Source: Gemmatimonadota bacterium (GTDB taxonomy: Bacteria > Gemmatimonadota > Gemmatimonadetes > Longimicrobiales > Gaopeijiaceae). Taken from it: 51,014 bases of DNA. The DNA is taken from the NCBI GenBank assembly GCA_007125845.1, contig SLCK01000059.1, positions 1 to 51,014 of the forward strand, written 5' to 3'. Below, piece by piece: positions 7,516 to 14,799 of the stretch. The position numbers and the translations under genes are program-made. The notes under the pieces are model-generated. The model ran no database searches, was not told the origin of the DNA, and saw nothing but the letters and a program-made list of their open reading frames with translations. Position 1 is the stretch's first letter. The number at the start of each line of letters is the position of its first letter.

Positions 7516-9501
7516 ATGAGCGATTCGGCCGTCGAGGCGCACGGGGGGCTCGGGGAGGACCGGGTTCTCCGTACGATCCTCGAAGGCACCGCCGGGGAGA
7601 CCGGCTCCGCGTTCTTCAAGGCGCTCGTTCGGGCGGTGGCCTGTGCGCTGGATGTGCACGGGGCCTGGATCACCGAGTTCACAGAAGACCGGGAAAGTCT
7701 GCGAGCTCTGGCTTTCTGGATCGGCGGCGGATTCGTGGACGGGTTCAGGTACCGGATCGCCGGAACCCCCTGCGAGGACGTCATCAGCGAGTGCCGCCTC
7801 GTCCATATCTCCGACCGCGTGGCGGAGCTGTACCCCGACGATCCCGATCTGGCTGCGGCGCAAGCGGCGAGCTACATGAGCGCCCCATTGACCGACACGG
7901 ATGGCACTACCGTGCTCGGCAATCTTGCTCTCCTTCACACCGCGCCGCTCGAAGCGGATGAACGCACCACCGCGGTGTTCCGCATCTTCGCTGCACGCGC
8001 CTCCGCGGAGGTCCGGCGCCTCCGTGCCGAGGAGGAGGTGTTCGCCCGCGAGGAGGAGTTGGAGCGCCTCGTGGAGAGCGCGATGGACGCGATCCTCGGC
8101 ATTGACGGCCATCTCCAGATCACGCGGGCGAACCGCGCAGCCTCCATGACGTTCCGAGCATCGCGGGAGCGCCTCATGGGTTCCGACGTCCAGCGGTTCC
8201 TTTCGCGCACCAGCCGGCTGAAGTTGCGCAGCCTGATCGAAGAGCTCGACGAGACTCCGGCCGAGGAGCGATCCCTCTGGGTCTCGGGGGGACTCGAGGG
8301 AATCCGGACCGACGGAAAGCAGTTCCCCGCAGAGGCGACGCTCTCCGCCTTCGAGCTTCAGGGGGAGCCACACTATACGTTGATTCTCCGGGACGTGGAC
8401 GCGAGGATCGACGCGGAGCGCCGGCTTCGGCACCTTACGGCAGAGACCGAATACCTCCGTCAGGAGCTGCGGGAACTGGAAGGTTTCGGCGAGATCGTCG
8501 GGGAAAGCCCGCCAATGCTGCGTATGCTCGCAGACCTGAGGCGCGTTGCGGAAACCGACACGACGGTGCTCGTGATGGGGGAGACGGGTACGGGAAAGGA
8601 GCTCGTCGCGAGGGCGATCCATGGAGCGAGCTCACGCAGCGCCTGCCCGCATGTACGGGTCAACTGCGCGGCAATCCCTCCGTCGCTCATGGAAAGCGAG
8701 TTCTTCGGCCACGCGAAAGGCGCGTTCACGGGAGCCACCAGCCGGCGGGAGGGACGCTTCGCCCTGGCGGACGGTGGGACGATCTTCCTGGACGAGGTGG
8801 ACGAGCTTCCCCTCGAACTCCAGGCCAAGCTTCTGCGCGTATTGCAGGAGGGCGAATTCGAGCCGGTCGGAAGCGAACGGACCCGTACCGTCGACGTCCG
8901 GGTCATCGCCGCGACGAATCGGTACCTGGAGGCGGCGGTCCGGGCGGGCGACTTCCGCGAAGATTTGTACTACCGCCTGAACGTATTCCCGATCGTCGTG
9001 CCCCCGCTGCGGGACCGGGGGGAGGATGTCGTCCTCCTGGCCCAGACCTTCCTGGAGCGGATCGCTGCCCGAATGGGCAGAAGCATGCACCCGCTCGGCC
9101 CGACCGACCTCGATCGACTTCGCGCGTACGCGTGGCCGGGCAACGTTCGAGAGCTCCAGAACGTCGTCGAGCGGGCCGTGATTACCGCGCGGAGCGGGCG
9201 CGTGGACCTGTCGAGGGTGCTCCCCGACGTGCACCTGGTGGCTCCCGCGGGCAGGGCAGGTGGAGTCGAGTGGAGACCGACCGTCGTCGGCGCGGCGAGC
9301 CCCGCAGGAGAGCCCGAATCCGCCGGAATTCTGTCCAAGGCCGAAATGATGGAGTTCGAGCGCTCGAACATCCTCAGGGCGCTCGATGCCTGCGGGTGGC
9401 AGATCTCAGGCGAAGTGGGAGCCGCGCGTCTGCTCGGAGTTCCTCCCTCCACCCTCTCGTCCCGAATGCGCGCGCTTTCGATCGAACGGGCGGCGCCGTA
9501 G
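7516..9501 (+). CDS. Sigma-54-dependent activator with GAF and PAS sensor domains
   Basis: 661 residues. The ATG 5 nt after AGGAAGAG is preferred over one at 7486. Layout: a GAF-like domain (about 10-165, with TPCEDV), a short coiled linker, a PAS domain (about 175-295), the AAA+ domain (about 325-560) and a Fis-type helix-turn-helix at the end (about 610-655). The AAA+ core has Walker A GETGTGKE (355-362), the sigma-54 contact loop GAFTGA (402-407) and Walker B TIFLDE (422-427), all intact, so it should open sigma-54 promoters. There is no receiver domain, so a small molecule or redox signal sensed by GAF or PAS is likely. A candidate -24/-12 promoter with upstream palindromes follows, before the methanethiol oxidase gene, which is the obvious target. 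Confidence 0.95.
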   Translation: MSDSAVEAHGGLGEDRVLRTILEGTAGETGSAFFKALVRAVACALDVHGAWITEFTEDRESLRALAFWIGGGFVDGFRYRIAGTPCEDVISECRLVHISDRVAELYPDDPDLAAAQAASYMSAPLTDTDGTTVLGNLALLHTAPLEADERTTAVFRIFAARASAEVRRLRAEEEVFAREEELERLVESAMDAILGIDGHLQITRANRAASMTFRASRERLMGSDVQRFLSRTSRLKLRSLIEELDETPAEERSLWVSGGLEGIRTDGKQFPAEATLSAFELQGEPHYTLILRDVDARIDAERRLRHLTAETEYLRQELRELEGFGEIVGESPPMLRMLADLRRVAETDTTVLVMGETGTGKELVARAIHGASSRSACPHVRVNCAAIPPSLMESEFFGHAKGAFTGATSRREGRFALADGGTIFLDEVDELPLELQAKLLRVLQEGEFEPVGSERTRTVDVRVIAATNRYLEAAVRAGDFREDLYYRLNVFPIVVPPLRDRGEDVVLLAQTFLERIAARMGRSMHPLGPTDLDRLRAYAWPGNVRELQNVVERAVITARSGRVDLSRVLPDVHLVAPAGRAGGVEWRPTVVGAASPAGEPESAGILSKAEMMEFERSNILRALDACGWQISGEVGAARLLGVPPSTLSSRMRALSIERAAP

Positions 9502-9524
9502 CGCGAAGCCGGAAGAGTCGCGGG

Positions 9525-9562
9525 ATCTCGTGACGAGATGTCGCGATCCGCGAGATCTCGCG
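9525..9562 (+). promoter_or_regulatory. Candidate enhancer: two palindromes upstream of the sigma-54 promoter
   Basis: Two inverted repeats sit between the activator gene and the -24/-12 promoter. The first is ATCTCG-TGA-CGAGAT (9525-9539), with perfect 6-bp arms. The second is the perfect 14-bp palindrome CGCGAGATCTCGCG (9549-9562). Both contain the half-site CGAGAT, and their centres are about 23-24 bp apart, close to two helical turns, so two activator dimers could bind the same face. They lie roughly 95-135 bp upstream of the predicted transcription start, the usual distance for sigma-54 enhancers. Binding by the adjacent activator is inference. Confidence 0.6.
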
Positions 9563-9631
9563 CCTTTCCGCTCGGCCTGCGCCAGCCTCCTACCTCGTTG
9601 TTCCTCAACGCCTTAGCGCACCCAGCGCTTT

Positions 9632-9647
9632 AGGCACGCACCATGCC
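9632..9647 (+). promoter_or_regulatory. Sigma-54 (-24/-12) promoter
   Basis: The sequence AGGCACG-CACC-ATGCC fits the consensus TGGCACG-N4-TTGCW with only small deviations. The invariant GG (9633-9634) and GC (9645-9646) are exactly 10 bp apart. The predicted start is near 9658, giving a leader of about 59 nt to the selenium-binding protein gene. An intact sigma-54 activator gene ends about 130 bp upstream. Confidence 0.7.
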
Positions 9648-9716
9648 TTGTCGGTCGGACACCCGCGGCCGGAGATCCCGTCCGCCAGCGAAGACTCCCG
9701 CACGGAGGACTCGACC

Positions 9717-11120
9717 ATGCAACGCATGCTGCCCGATCCGACCTTCTACCCATCCCCGACCCTGGCGAAGGAGGCCACGCCCGAGACGCTGGCCTACGTA
9801 ACGCTCCTCACCACCGGGCAGAATGGGAAGACCGACGCCCTGGGCGTGATCGACACCGACTCGAAGTCGCCCGACTACGGGCGCCTGGTGGGGCGAATCG
9901 ATTTCCCGCAGGGCGGGAACGAGCTTCACCACTTTGGCTGGAACGCCTGTAGCTCCCACCTGTGCGGCTACGCCCCCAACCCACACACGGAGCGTCGCTA
10001 CCTCATCGTGCCCGGCACGCACTCGTCCCGAATTCACATCCTGGACACGAAACCGGATCCTCGATCTCCGAAATTGATCAAGGTGATCGAGGGTGAGGAG
10101 GTGGCCAGGAAGACCGGCTACGCCTTCCCCCACACTGTGCACTGCGGTCCGGACGGGATCTATCTGAATGCCCTGGGGGCTCCGAATGGAGACGGTCCCG
10201 GCGGGATCTTCATGCTCGATCATGAGACCTTCGAGGTGAAGGGCGCGTGGGAGAAGGACCGGGGACCGCAGAACCTCTCGTACGATTTCTGGTGGCACCT
10301 CGGCCACGACACGATGATCACGAGCGAGTGGGGAACGCCGAACATGGTGAAGGACGGAGTGAACCCGGAGCTCCTCCTCGCCGGGAAGTACGGGCACGCG
10401 ATTCACGTCTGGGATCTCAAGTCCCGCAAGCACGTGCAGCGGATCGAGTTGGGAGAGAAGGAGCAGATGGTCCTGGAGCTCCGCCCCGCCCACGATCCCC
10501 GGCGCGCCTACGGATTCGTCGGCGTGGTGCTGAACCTGGACGACCTGTCGTCCTCGATCTTCGTGTGGCACATGAACGAGACGTCGGCTGAATGGGAGGC
10601 GAAGAAGGTGATCACGATCCCGGCGGAGCCGGCCGATGCTGAGGATCTACCACCGCTCCTCAAGGGCTTCGGGGCCGTGCCGCCGCTGGTCACCGACATC
10701 AACCTCTCCCTGGACGACAGCACGCTCTACGTGTCGTGCTGGGGCACCGGAGAGCTCCGACAGTACGACGTCTCCGATCCATTCGAGCCCAAGCTCTCGG
10801 GTTCGGTAAAGATCGGCGGGATCGTGAACAGGACGGCACACCCGAGCCGGCCGGACCGGCCCCTGAACGGCGGACCCCAGATGGTGGAGGTCAGCCGTGA
10901 CGGGAAGCGGGTCTATCTCACCAACTCCCTCTACAGCCCCTGGGATGCCCAGTTCTACCCGGATGGCATCCGGGGATGGATGGTGAAGCTCGACGCATCC
11001 GCCCCGGGGGGGATCTCGCTCGATCCGAATTTCCTGGTGGATTTCGAGGAGGGGCTGCGCCCGCACCAGGTGCGCCTCCAGGGTGGGGACGCCTCGTCGG
11101 ATTCGTTCTGCTACAGCTGA
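9717..11120 (+). CDS. Selenium-binding protein 56 family / methanethiol oxidase
   Basis: 467 residues, from the ATG 8 nt after GGAGG; this is full length for the SBP56 family. Conserved blocks are ELHHFGWNACSSHLCG, FPHTVHCGPDGIYLNALG, YDFWWHLGHDTMITSEWG, TDINLSLDDSTLYVSCWG and the end EGLRPHQVRLQGGD. Family members are seven-bladed propellers. The characterised bacterial enzyme oxidises methanethiol to formaldehyde, hydrogen sulfide and hydrogen peroxide using copper. The family cysteine that binds selenium corresponds to NACSS; the usual CSSC is spaced here as CSSHLC. No signal peptide is visible from this start. A sigma-54 promoter lies directly upstream, so expression is probably switched on by the adjacent activator. 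Substrate is by homology. Confidence 0.92.
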   Translation: MQRMLPDPTFYPSPTLAKEATPETLAYVTLLTTGQNGKTDALGVIDTDSKSPDYGRLVGRIDFPQGGNELHHFGWNACSSHLCGYAPNPHTERRYLIVPGTHSSRIHILDTKPDPRSPKLIKVIEGEEVARKTGYAFPHTVHCGPDGIYLNALGAPNGDGPGGIFMLDHETFEVKGAWEKDRGPQNLSYDFWWHLGHDTMITSEWGTPNMVKDGVNPELLLAGKYGHAIHVWDLKSRKHVQRIELGEKEQMVLELRPAHDPRRAYGFVGVVLNLDDLSSSIFVWHMNETSAEWEAKKVITIPAEPADAEDLPPLLKGFGAVPPLVTDINLSLDDSTLYVSCWGTGELRQYDVSDPFEPKLSGSVKIGGIVNRTAHPSRPDRPLNGGPQMVEVSRDGKRVYLTNSLYSPWDAQFYPDGIRGWMVKLDASAPGGISLDPNFLVDFEEGLRPHQVRLQGGDASSDSFCYS

Positions 11121-11142
11121 CGGGTGTGCCGAGACCGACACT

Positions 11143-11174
11143 CGACGCCGACCGCGCGTTGGCGGTCGGCGTCG
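11143..11174 (+). terminator. Strong intergenic hairpin after the SBP56 gene
   Basis: Perfect 12-bp inverted repeat CGACGCCGACCG / CGGTCGGCGTCG around an 8-nt loop, 22 nt after the SBP56 stop. No T-tract follows, so it may be a GC-rich terminator, an attenuator or an mRNA-stabilising end rather than a classical rho-independent terminator. The next gene starts 36 nt later. Confidence 0.5.
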
Positions 11175-11210
11175 GCTGGCCCCCACGGACCTTCCCGCGG
11201 AGAATGACGG

Positions 11211-11870
11211 ATGATCGACAATCCCACTTTCGCATGGCCGGCGTTGCTGCTCCTCGGAGCGATCCACGGCATCAACCCGGCGATGGGATGGCTCTTTGCC
11301 GTATCGTTGGGTTTGCAGGAACGCTCTGGAGGGGCGGTCTGGCGCGCGCTGGGTCCCCTCGCCCTCGGACACGCTGGCGCGATCCTCTCGGCTGTGGCTG
11401 CCGCGACTCTGGTCGGTCGGGTCGTACCTGTCGGGGGTCTCAAATGGATCGTGGCGGGTCTCCTCATCGCCCTCGGCCTCCGGCACCTGTTCCGACATCG
11501 CCATCCCGCTCGCGGTGGGATGCGAGTGGGGGCCCGGGACCTCACGGTGTGGTCCTTCCTGATGGCGTCGGCCCACGGCGCGGGACTCATGGCGCTGCCC
11601 TTTTTCCCGACCCGGTCCCTGGGCCCCGCGACCCCCTCAGGCGGACACGCCGATCACGCCGTGGCGGCGGCGGGCGTGGTCCCCGACTGGGCCACCGGGC
11701 TGCTGGGAAGCGGCCTCCATACGGTGGGATACCTCCTCGTGACGGGGCTATTTGCATGGGTCGTCTATGAGTGGGTTGGGCTCCGCTTGCTGCGGACGGC
11801 CTGGCTCAACCTCAACGTGATCTGGGCCGGCGCGCTCATCCTGACCGGGATGCTCACCCTGGTGCTCTAG
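11211..11870 (+). CDS. Six-helix integral membrane protein, possibly NicO/UreH-like transporter
   Basis: 219 residues with about six membrane segments (roughly 8-30, 45-68, 74-92, 105-126, 160-188 and 195-217). The first carries GAIHGINPAMGW and the fourth SAHGAGLM. Paired H-G and N-P motifs of this kind occur in the nickel/cobalt efflux and UreH-type superfamily. Two histidine-rich loops (RHLFRHRHP and GGHADHAV) could handle a metal. It follows the copper-dependent SBP56/methanethiol oxidase gene in the same direction after a strong hairpin, so a role in metal or thiol traffic for that enzyme is possible but unproven. The ATG has a weak GGAG about 9 nt upstream. The family call is tentative; the membrane topology is clear. 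Confidence 0.7.
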   Translation: MIDNPTFAWPALLLLGAIHGINPAMGWLFAVSLGLQERSGGAVWRALGPLALGHAGAILSAVAAATLVGRVVPVGGLKWIVAGLLIALGLRHLFRHRHPARGGMRVGARDLTVWSFLMASAHGAGLMALPFFPTRSLGPATPSGGHADHAVAAAGVVPDWATGLLGSGLHTVGYLLVTGLFAWVVYEWVGLRLLRTAWLNLNVIWAGALILTGMLTLVL

Positions 11871-11892
11871 CAAGCTCGTCCATCCCACTTGG

Positions 11893-11921
11893 TTGCCCCG
11901 GCTTCGGCCCTGACGTAATCT
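11893..11921 (+). promoter_or_regulatory. Candidate sigma-70 promoter for the dienelactone hydrolase gene
   Basis: TTGCCC and TAATCT are separated by exactly 17 bp, about 75 nt before the start codon. The matches are partial (4/6 and 3/6). Confidence 0.35.
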
Positions 11922-11994
11922 GTCCGGGCCAAGGGATTCTGGAGTTGTGCGCGGGGGAAACTGAGCGATCATACCACTGCCAGAGGAAAGGGCC

Positions 11995-12927
11995 ATGCAG
12001 CGCAGAAAGCTTTCGGACTTCGACCCTGAGGTCCTCCGGCTGTTCGATCAGTATGTGCACGGGAAGATTTCGCGGCGGGACTTCCTGGATGGCGCGGCGC
12101 GGTTCGCGGCCGGCACGCTCGGCGCGGTCGCGCTCCTCAAGCAACTTCTCCCGAACTACGCCCTGGCTCAGCACGTGCCGTCCGACGACGCACGCATCGG
12201 CCAGGGGTACATCACCTATTCCTCTCCCGAGGGACACGGCGACATTCAGGCGTACCTCGTGCGTCCGGCTCGATGGTACCGCGCAGAGGAACCGCTTCCC
12301 GCGGTTCTGGTCGTGCATGAAAACCGGGGCTTGAACCCGTACATCGAGGATGTGGCCCGGAGGCTTGCCGTGGAGGGGTTCGTGGCCCTCGCGCCCGACG
12401 GAACCAGTCCCGGGGGAGGCTACCCACGGAATCTGGATCCGCGCGATGTGGAGGCGTTCGAGGCCGCAGAGGACCGGGGCAGGGAAATCCACTCCTCACT
12501 GGACTCCGAACGGCTGATGGAGGACTGGGTCGCGGCCTACCGGTATCTCGACGACGATTCTGCGCTCGGAAGGATCGGGGTGACGGGATTCTGCTACGGC
12601 GGTTTCGTCTCGAACGTGCTCGCCACTCGGCTTCCAGAGCTGGCCGGTGCCGTTCCCTTCTACGGACGTCAACCGCCCCTCGAAGACGTCGGGCGCATCC
12701 AGTGTCCCCTTCTGATCCACTACGCCGAGGACGACCCGGGGGTGAACGCGGGGTGGCCGGATTACGAGTCGGCACTCCAGGAGCACGGGGTCGACTACGA
12801 GGCGCACATCTATCCGGGCACGCTGCACGGCTTCCACAACGACACGACGCCCCGTTACGACGAGGAGGCCGCGACGCTCGCCTGGCAGCGAACCCTCGCG
12901 TTCTTTGACCGGAATCTGAGGGGATGA
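11995..12927 (+). CDS. Tat-exported dienelactone hydrolase family protein
   Basis: 310 residues; the ATG is preceded by AGAGGA. The N-terminus has the twin-arginine motif SRRDFL and a hydrophobic stretch (FAAGTLGAVALLKQLL), so the enzyme is folded before export. The alpha/beta-hydrolase core shows VVHENRGLNPYI, the nucleophile elbow GFCYGG with catalytic Cys, the acid in YAEDDPGV and the histidine in LHGFHND, which is the Cys-Asp-His triad of dienelactone hydrolases. Characterised relatives open lactones in chlorocatechol degradation, but most Tat-exported homologues have unknown substrates. It probably has its own promoter and faces the convergent cobalamin operon 9 nt downstream. Confidence 0.92.
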   Translation: MQRRKLSDFDPEVLRLFDQYVHGKISRRDFLDGAARFAAGTLGAVALLKQLLPNYALAQHVPSDDARIGQGYITYSSPEGHGDIQAYLVRPARWYRAEEPLPAVLVVHENRGLNPYIEDVARRLAVEGFVALAPDGTSPGGGYPRNLDPRDVEAFEAAEDRGREIHSSLDSERLMEDWVAAYRYLDDDSALGRIGVTGFCYGGFVSNVLATRLPELAGAVPFYGRQPPLEDVGRIQCPLLIHYAEDDPGVNAGWPDYESALQEHGVDYEAHIYPGTLHGFHNDTTPRYDEEAATLAWQRTLAFFDRNLRG

Positions 12928-12936
12928 CTCGGCTCC

Positions 12937-13155
12937 TCAGGGCCCGTTCTCCCTCCTGAATCCGCGGCAGGTCAACACGGGCAACTCCGGGTAGCGGGGG
13001 AACCGCGAGTCCGTCCTCGAGCGCTCGCAGAGGATGAATCGGGACCCTTTCCCGGTGATCACCTCTCTCCGGAAGCGGCATGCTCGACACAATCCCGGCT
13101 CCGGTCCCGCCGGTCGCCCGGCTCTCTCCCCCCCCGAGCCGGCTCGCTCATTCAT
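12937..13155 (-). CDS. Small cysteine-rich protein, last gene of the cobalamin operon
   Basis: 72 residues. The ATG overlaps the stop codon of the PP-loop ATPase gene (AATGAATGAG). The first 20 residues are low-complexity and polar. The rest looks constrained: GLCRACRFRREV, GKGSRFILCERS, DSRFPRYPELPVLTCRGF. The four cysteines (C-x2-C, C, C) suggest a small metal-binding fold. A pattern of CxxC, RGS-F-C, RFPxYPxLPVxxC recurs in small unannotated proteins I recall from several phyla, but no function is known to me. Its place at the end of a riboswitch-controlled operon suggests a link to cobalamin or to the ATPase it overlaps. It is short and has no clear ribosome-binding site. Confidence 0.7.
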   Translation of the reverse strand: MNERAGSGGERAGRPAGPEPGLCRACRFRREVITGKGSRFILCERSRTDSRFPRYPELPVLTCRGFRRENGP

Positions 13156-13849
13156 TCTCGGCACCATCGTCGTCCCCCCTCCCCAGGTTCGCGTAGCAGT
13201 ACCCGTCCCGGGAAAGAGTGCCGTGGAGGTGGAAGGAGATGGGCTCGGAAAAGATCGGTCCATCGAAGCAGAAGGTGTGGAACTCCCCTCGCTCACCGCA
13301 TGGATCGATCTCTGCGGGGAGCTCTTCCAGCAGCTGCAGATCGAAGTCTCGACCCGAGTAGGATCCAGGCAGGCGCTCGAGGTCCACACAGGTCAGGACC
13401 GCCCGGAAACCCTCCGAGAGGATGTCTCGAGCGAGGTCCGCAGTCTCCTCGGGAGAAGCCCAGATCGGAAAGAGAGGGTCGATCCCCGTGCCGGCGAGGA
13501 GACGCTCCCGGTACGCCCGTACGTCCTCGAGGAACACATCCCCGAAGGCGATGTGGGTGATGCTCTCCAGGCGGGCCCGTTCCAGGGCCGCAGCCATCCT
13601 CTCCTCGTAGTCCTGATTGGAGCAGGGCCAGGGGAGGTCGACCGGCCAGAGGGGGAGTCCGGCCGCCGCCGCTTGCGCCTCCAGCAGCGACCGGGGCACG
13701 GCGTGCATCGCGACCCGGTCCGCGTCTTCATTGAAGGTGGTGAGGAGAGCGACCACCTCGACGTCCGAGGCGTTCCGGAGCCGATGCAGGGTCCAGGCGC
13801 TGTCCTTTCCGGAGCTCCATGACAGGAGGACCCGGCGGCCGGAGTTCAT
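13148..13849 (-). CDS. Dph6/MJ0570-like PP-loop ATPase
   Basis: 233 residues. The PP-loop SSGKDS lies near residues 12-17 (LSWSSGKDSAWTLHRL), followed by the family segments VALLTTFNED, MHAVP, ITHIAFGDVFLEDVRAYRE, LFPIW and the late DPCGERGEFHTFCFDGP. This is the diphthine-ammonia ligase (Dph6) type of adenine-nucleotide alpha hydrolase. Bacteria do not make diphthamide, so the bacterial enzymes must activate another carboxylate or act on another substrate. It overlaps the BtuF-like gene upstream by 4 nt and the small cysteine-rich gene downstream. Membership of a cobalamin-riboswitch operon suggests a role in modifying or salvaging a corrinoid, for example amidating a side chain; that is inference. 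Confidence 0.9.
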   Translation of the reverse strand: MNSGRRVLLSWSSGKDSAWTLHRLRNASDVEVVALLTTFNEDADRVAMHAVPRSLLEAQAAAAGLPLWPVDLPWPCSNQDYEERMAAALERARLESITHIAFGDVFLEDVRAYRERLLAGTGIDPLFPIWASPEETADLARDILSEGFRAVLTCVDLERLPGSYSGRDFDLQLLEELPAEIDPCGERGEFHTFCFDGPIFSEPISFHLHGTLSRDGYCYANLGRGDDDGAENE

Positions 13850-14793
13850 CGGCCCGCCGCCGCCTCGACTGCTCTCCGTGGCAAGGAGGCGCGTCGGGGA
13901 CGAGGCAGCGAATCCGGGAGCGGGTGGAGCTTCGGGTGCAGCGTGTGCGCCAGGATCTCCAGACTGTCCACGAGTCTGGGGCCGGGCCGACTGAAGTAGT
14001 GCGACCCGTTGGTGACATGGACCTCACCCGACCGCACCGCGGGAAGCGCCCTCCAGGCCGGGATTCGGACGAGGGGTGGGAGATCCTCGAGGGTCCGTTC
14101 GACCGAGTATCCACAGGCCGCGATGAATACGAGGCCGGCTCGGGACGTCGCAATCTCTTCCCATGTCAGGGTGCGGGACGCCCCTCCTTCTCGTCCCAGG
14201 AGATCCTCGCCCCCTGCGAGCCGGATGATCTCGGGAGTCCAGTGACCCCCCGAAAAGGGCGGATCGAGCCATTCCAGGAATACGACCCGCCGCGGCGCCT
14301 CGACCCGTTCGGAACGGGCAGTGACCCGATCGACTCGATCCCGGAGGGCGCGCACGACCCGGTCGGCGCGCGCCTCGATTCCGGTGGCGCTTCCCACCTT
14401 TCGGAGCGCTGTAAGCACCTCTCCGAGGGTCTGCGGTTCCAGGTTGAGCACGTCCGGATGTCCGGGCAGGTGGCAGGCTGCCTCCCGTACCTCTCTCTCG
14501 TCGACCGCACAGACGTCGCAGAGCGCCTGGGTGAGGATCAGGTCCGGTTCGAGCTCTTCCAGCACCGGGAGATCGAGGGTGTAAAGGGCGCGACCCTCTG
14601 CCAACCGCTCGCGAACCAGGCCGTCGATCTGGCCGCTGGAGGTCTCGGTGGGGATCAGCGTGTGCGTCACCCTGGGCAGGTGCCGAACGGCCTCGGGGTG
14701 ATCGCACTCGTGCGTCACCCCCACCAACCGGTCTTCGAGTCCGAGAGCAAAGACCATCTCGGTGGCGCTTGGAAGAAGGGAGACGATCCTCAT
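13846..14793 (-). CDS. BtuF-like cobalamin-binding protein without signal peptide
   Basis: 315 residues with the periplasmic-binding (helical backbone) fold of BtuF: MRIVSLLPSATEMVFALGL, the ligand-contacting VGVTHECDHP, LEPDLILTQ, VLNLEPQTLGEVL and VFIAACGYSVERT. The first methionine begins the first core beta strand, and the upstream gene ends only 6 nt before it, so there is no room for a signal peptide. Related proteins often share this lack and are annotated as cobalamin-binding. The protein is therefore expected in the cytoplasm unless exported by another route. A basic tail (PRPRRASLPRRAVEAAAGR) follows the domain. It lies in the riboswitch operon between the membrane protein and the PP-loop ATPase genes. 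Confidence 0.88.
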   Translation of the reverse strand: MRIVSLLPSATEMVFALGLEDRLVGVTHECDHPEAVRHLPRVTHTLIPTETSSGQIDGLVRERLAEGRALYTLDLPVLEELEPDLILTQALCDVCAVDEREVREAACHLPGHPDVLNLEPQTLGEVLTALRKVGSATGIEARADRVVRALRDRVDRVTARSERVEAPRRVVFLEWLDPPFSGGHWTPEIIRLAGGEDLLGREGGASRTLTWEEIATSRAGLVFIAACGYSVERTLEDLPPLVRIPAWRALPAVRSGEVHVTNGSHYFSRPGPRLVDSLEILAHTLHPKLHPLPDSLPRPRRASLPRRAVEAAAGR

Positions 14794-14799
14794 GCGGAT

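Noticed and set aside
13156..13389. N-terminal extension of the small cysteine-rich protein to 13389.
   Set aside because: That part lies inside the PP-loop ATPase gene in another frame and is Ser/Thr-rich shadow sequence; the ATG at 13155 fits the operon overlap.
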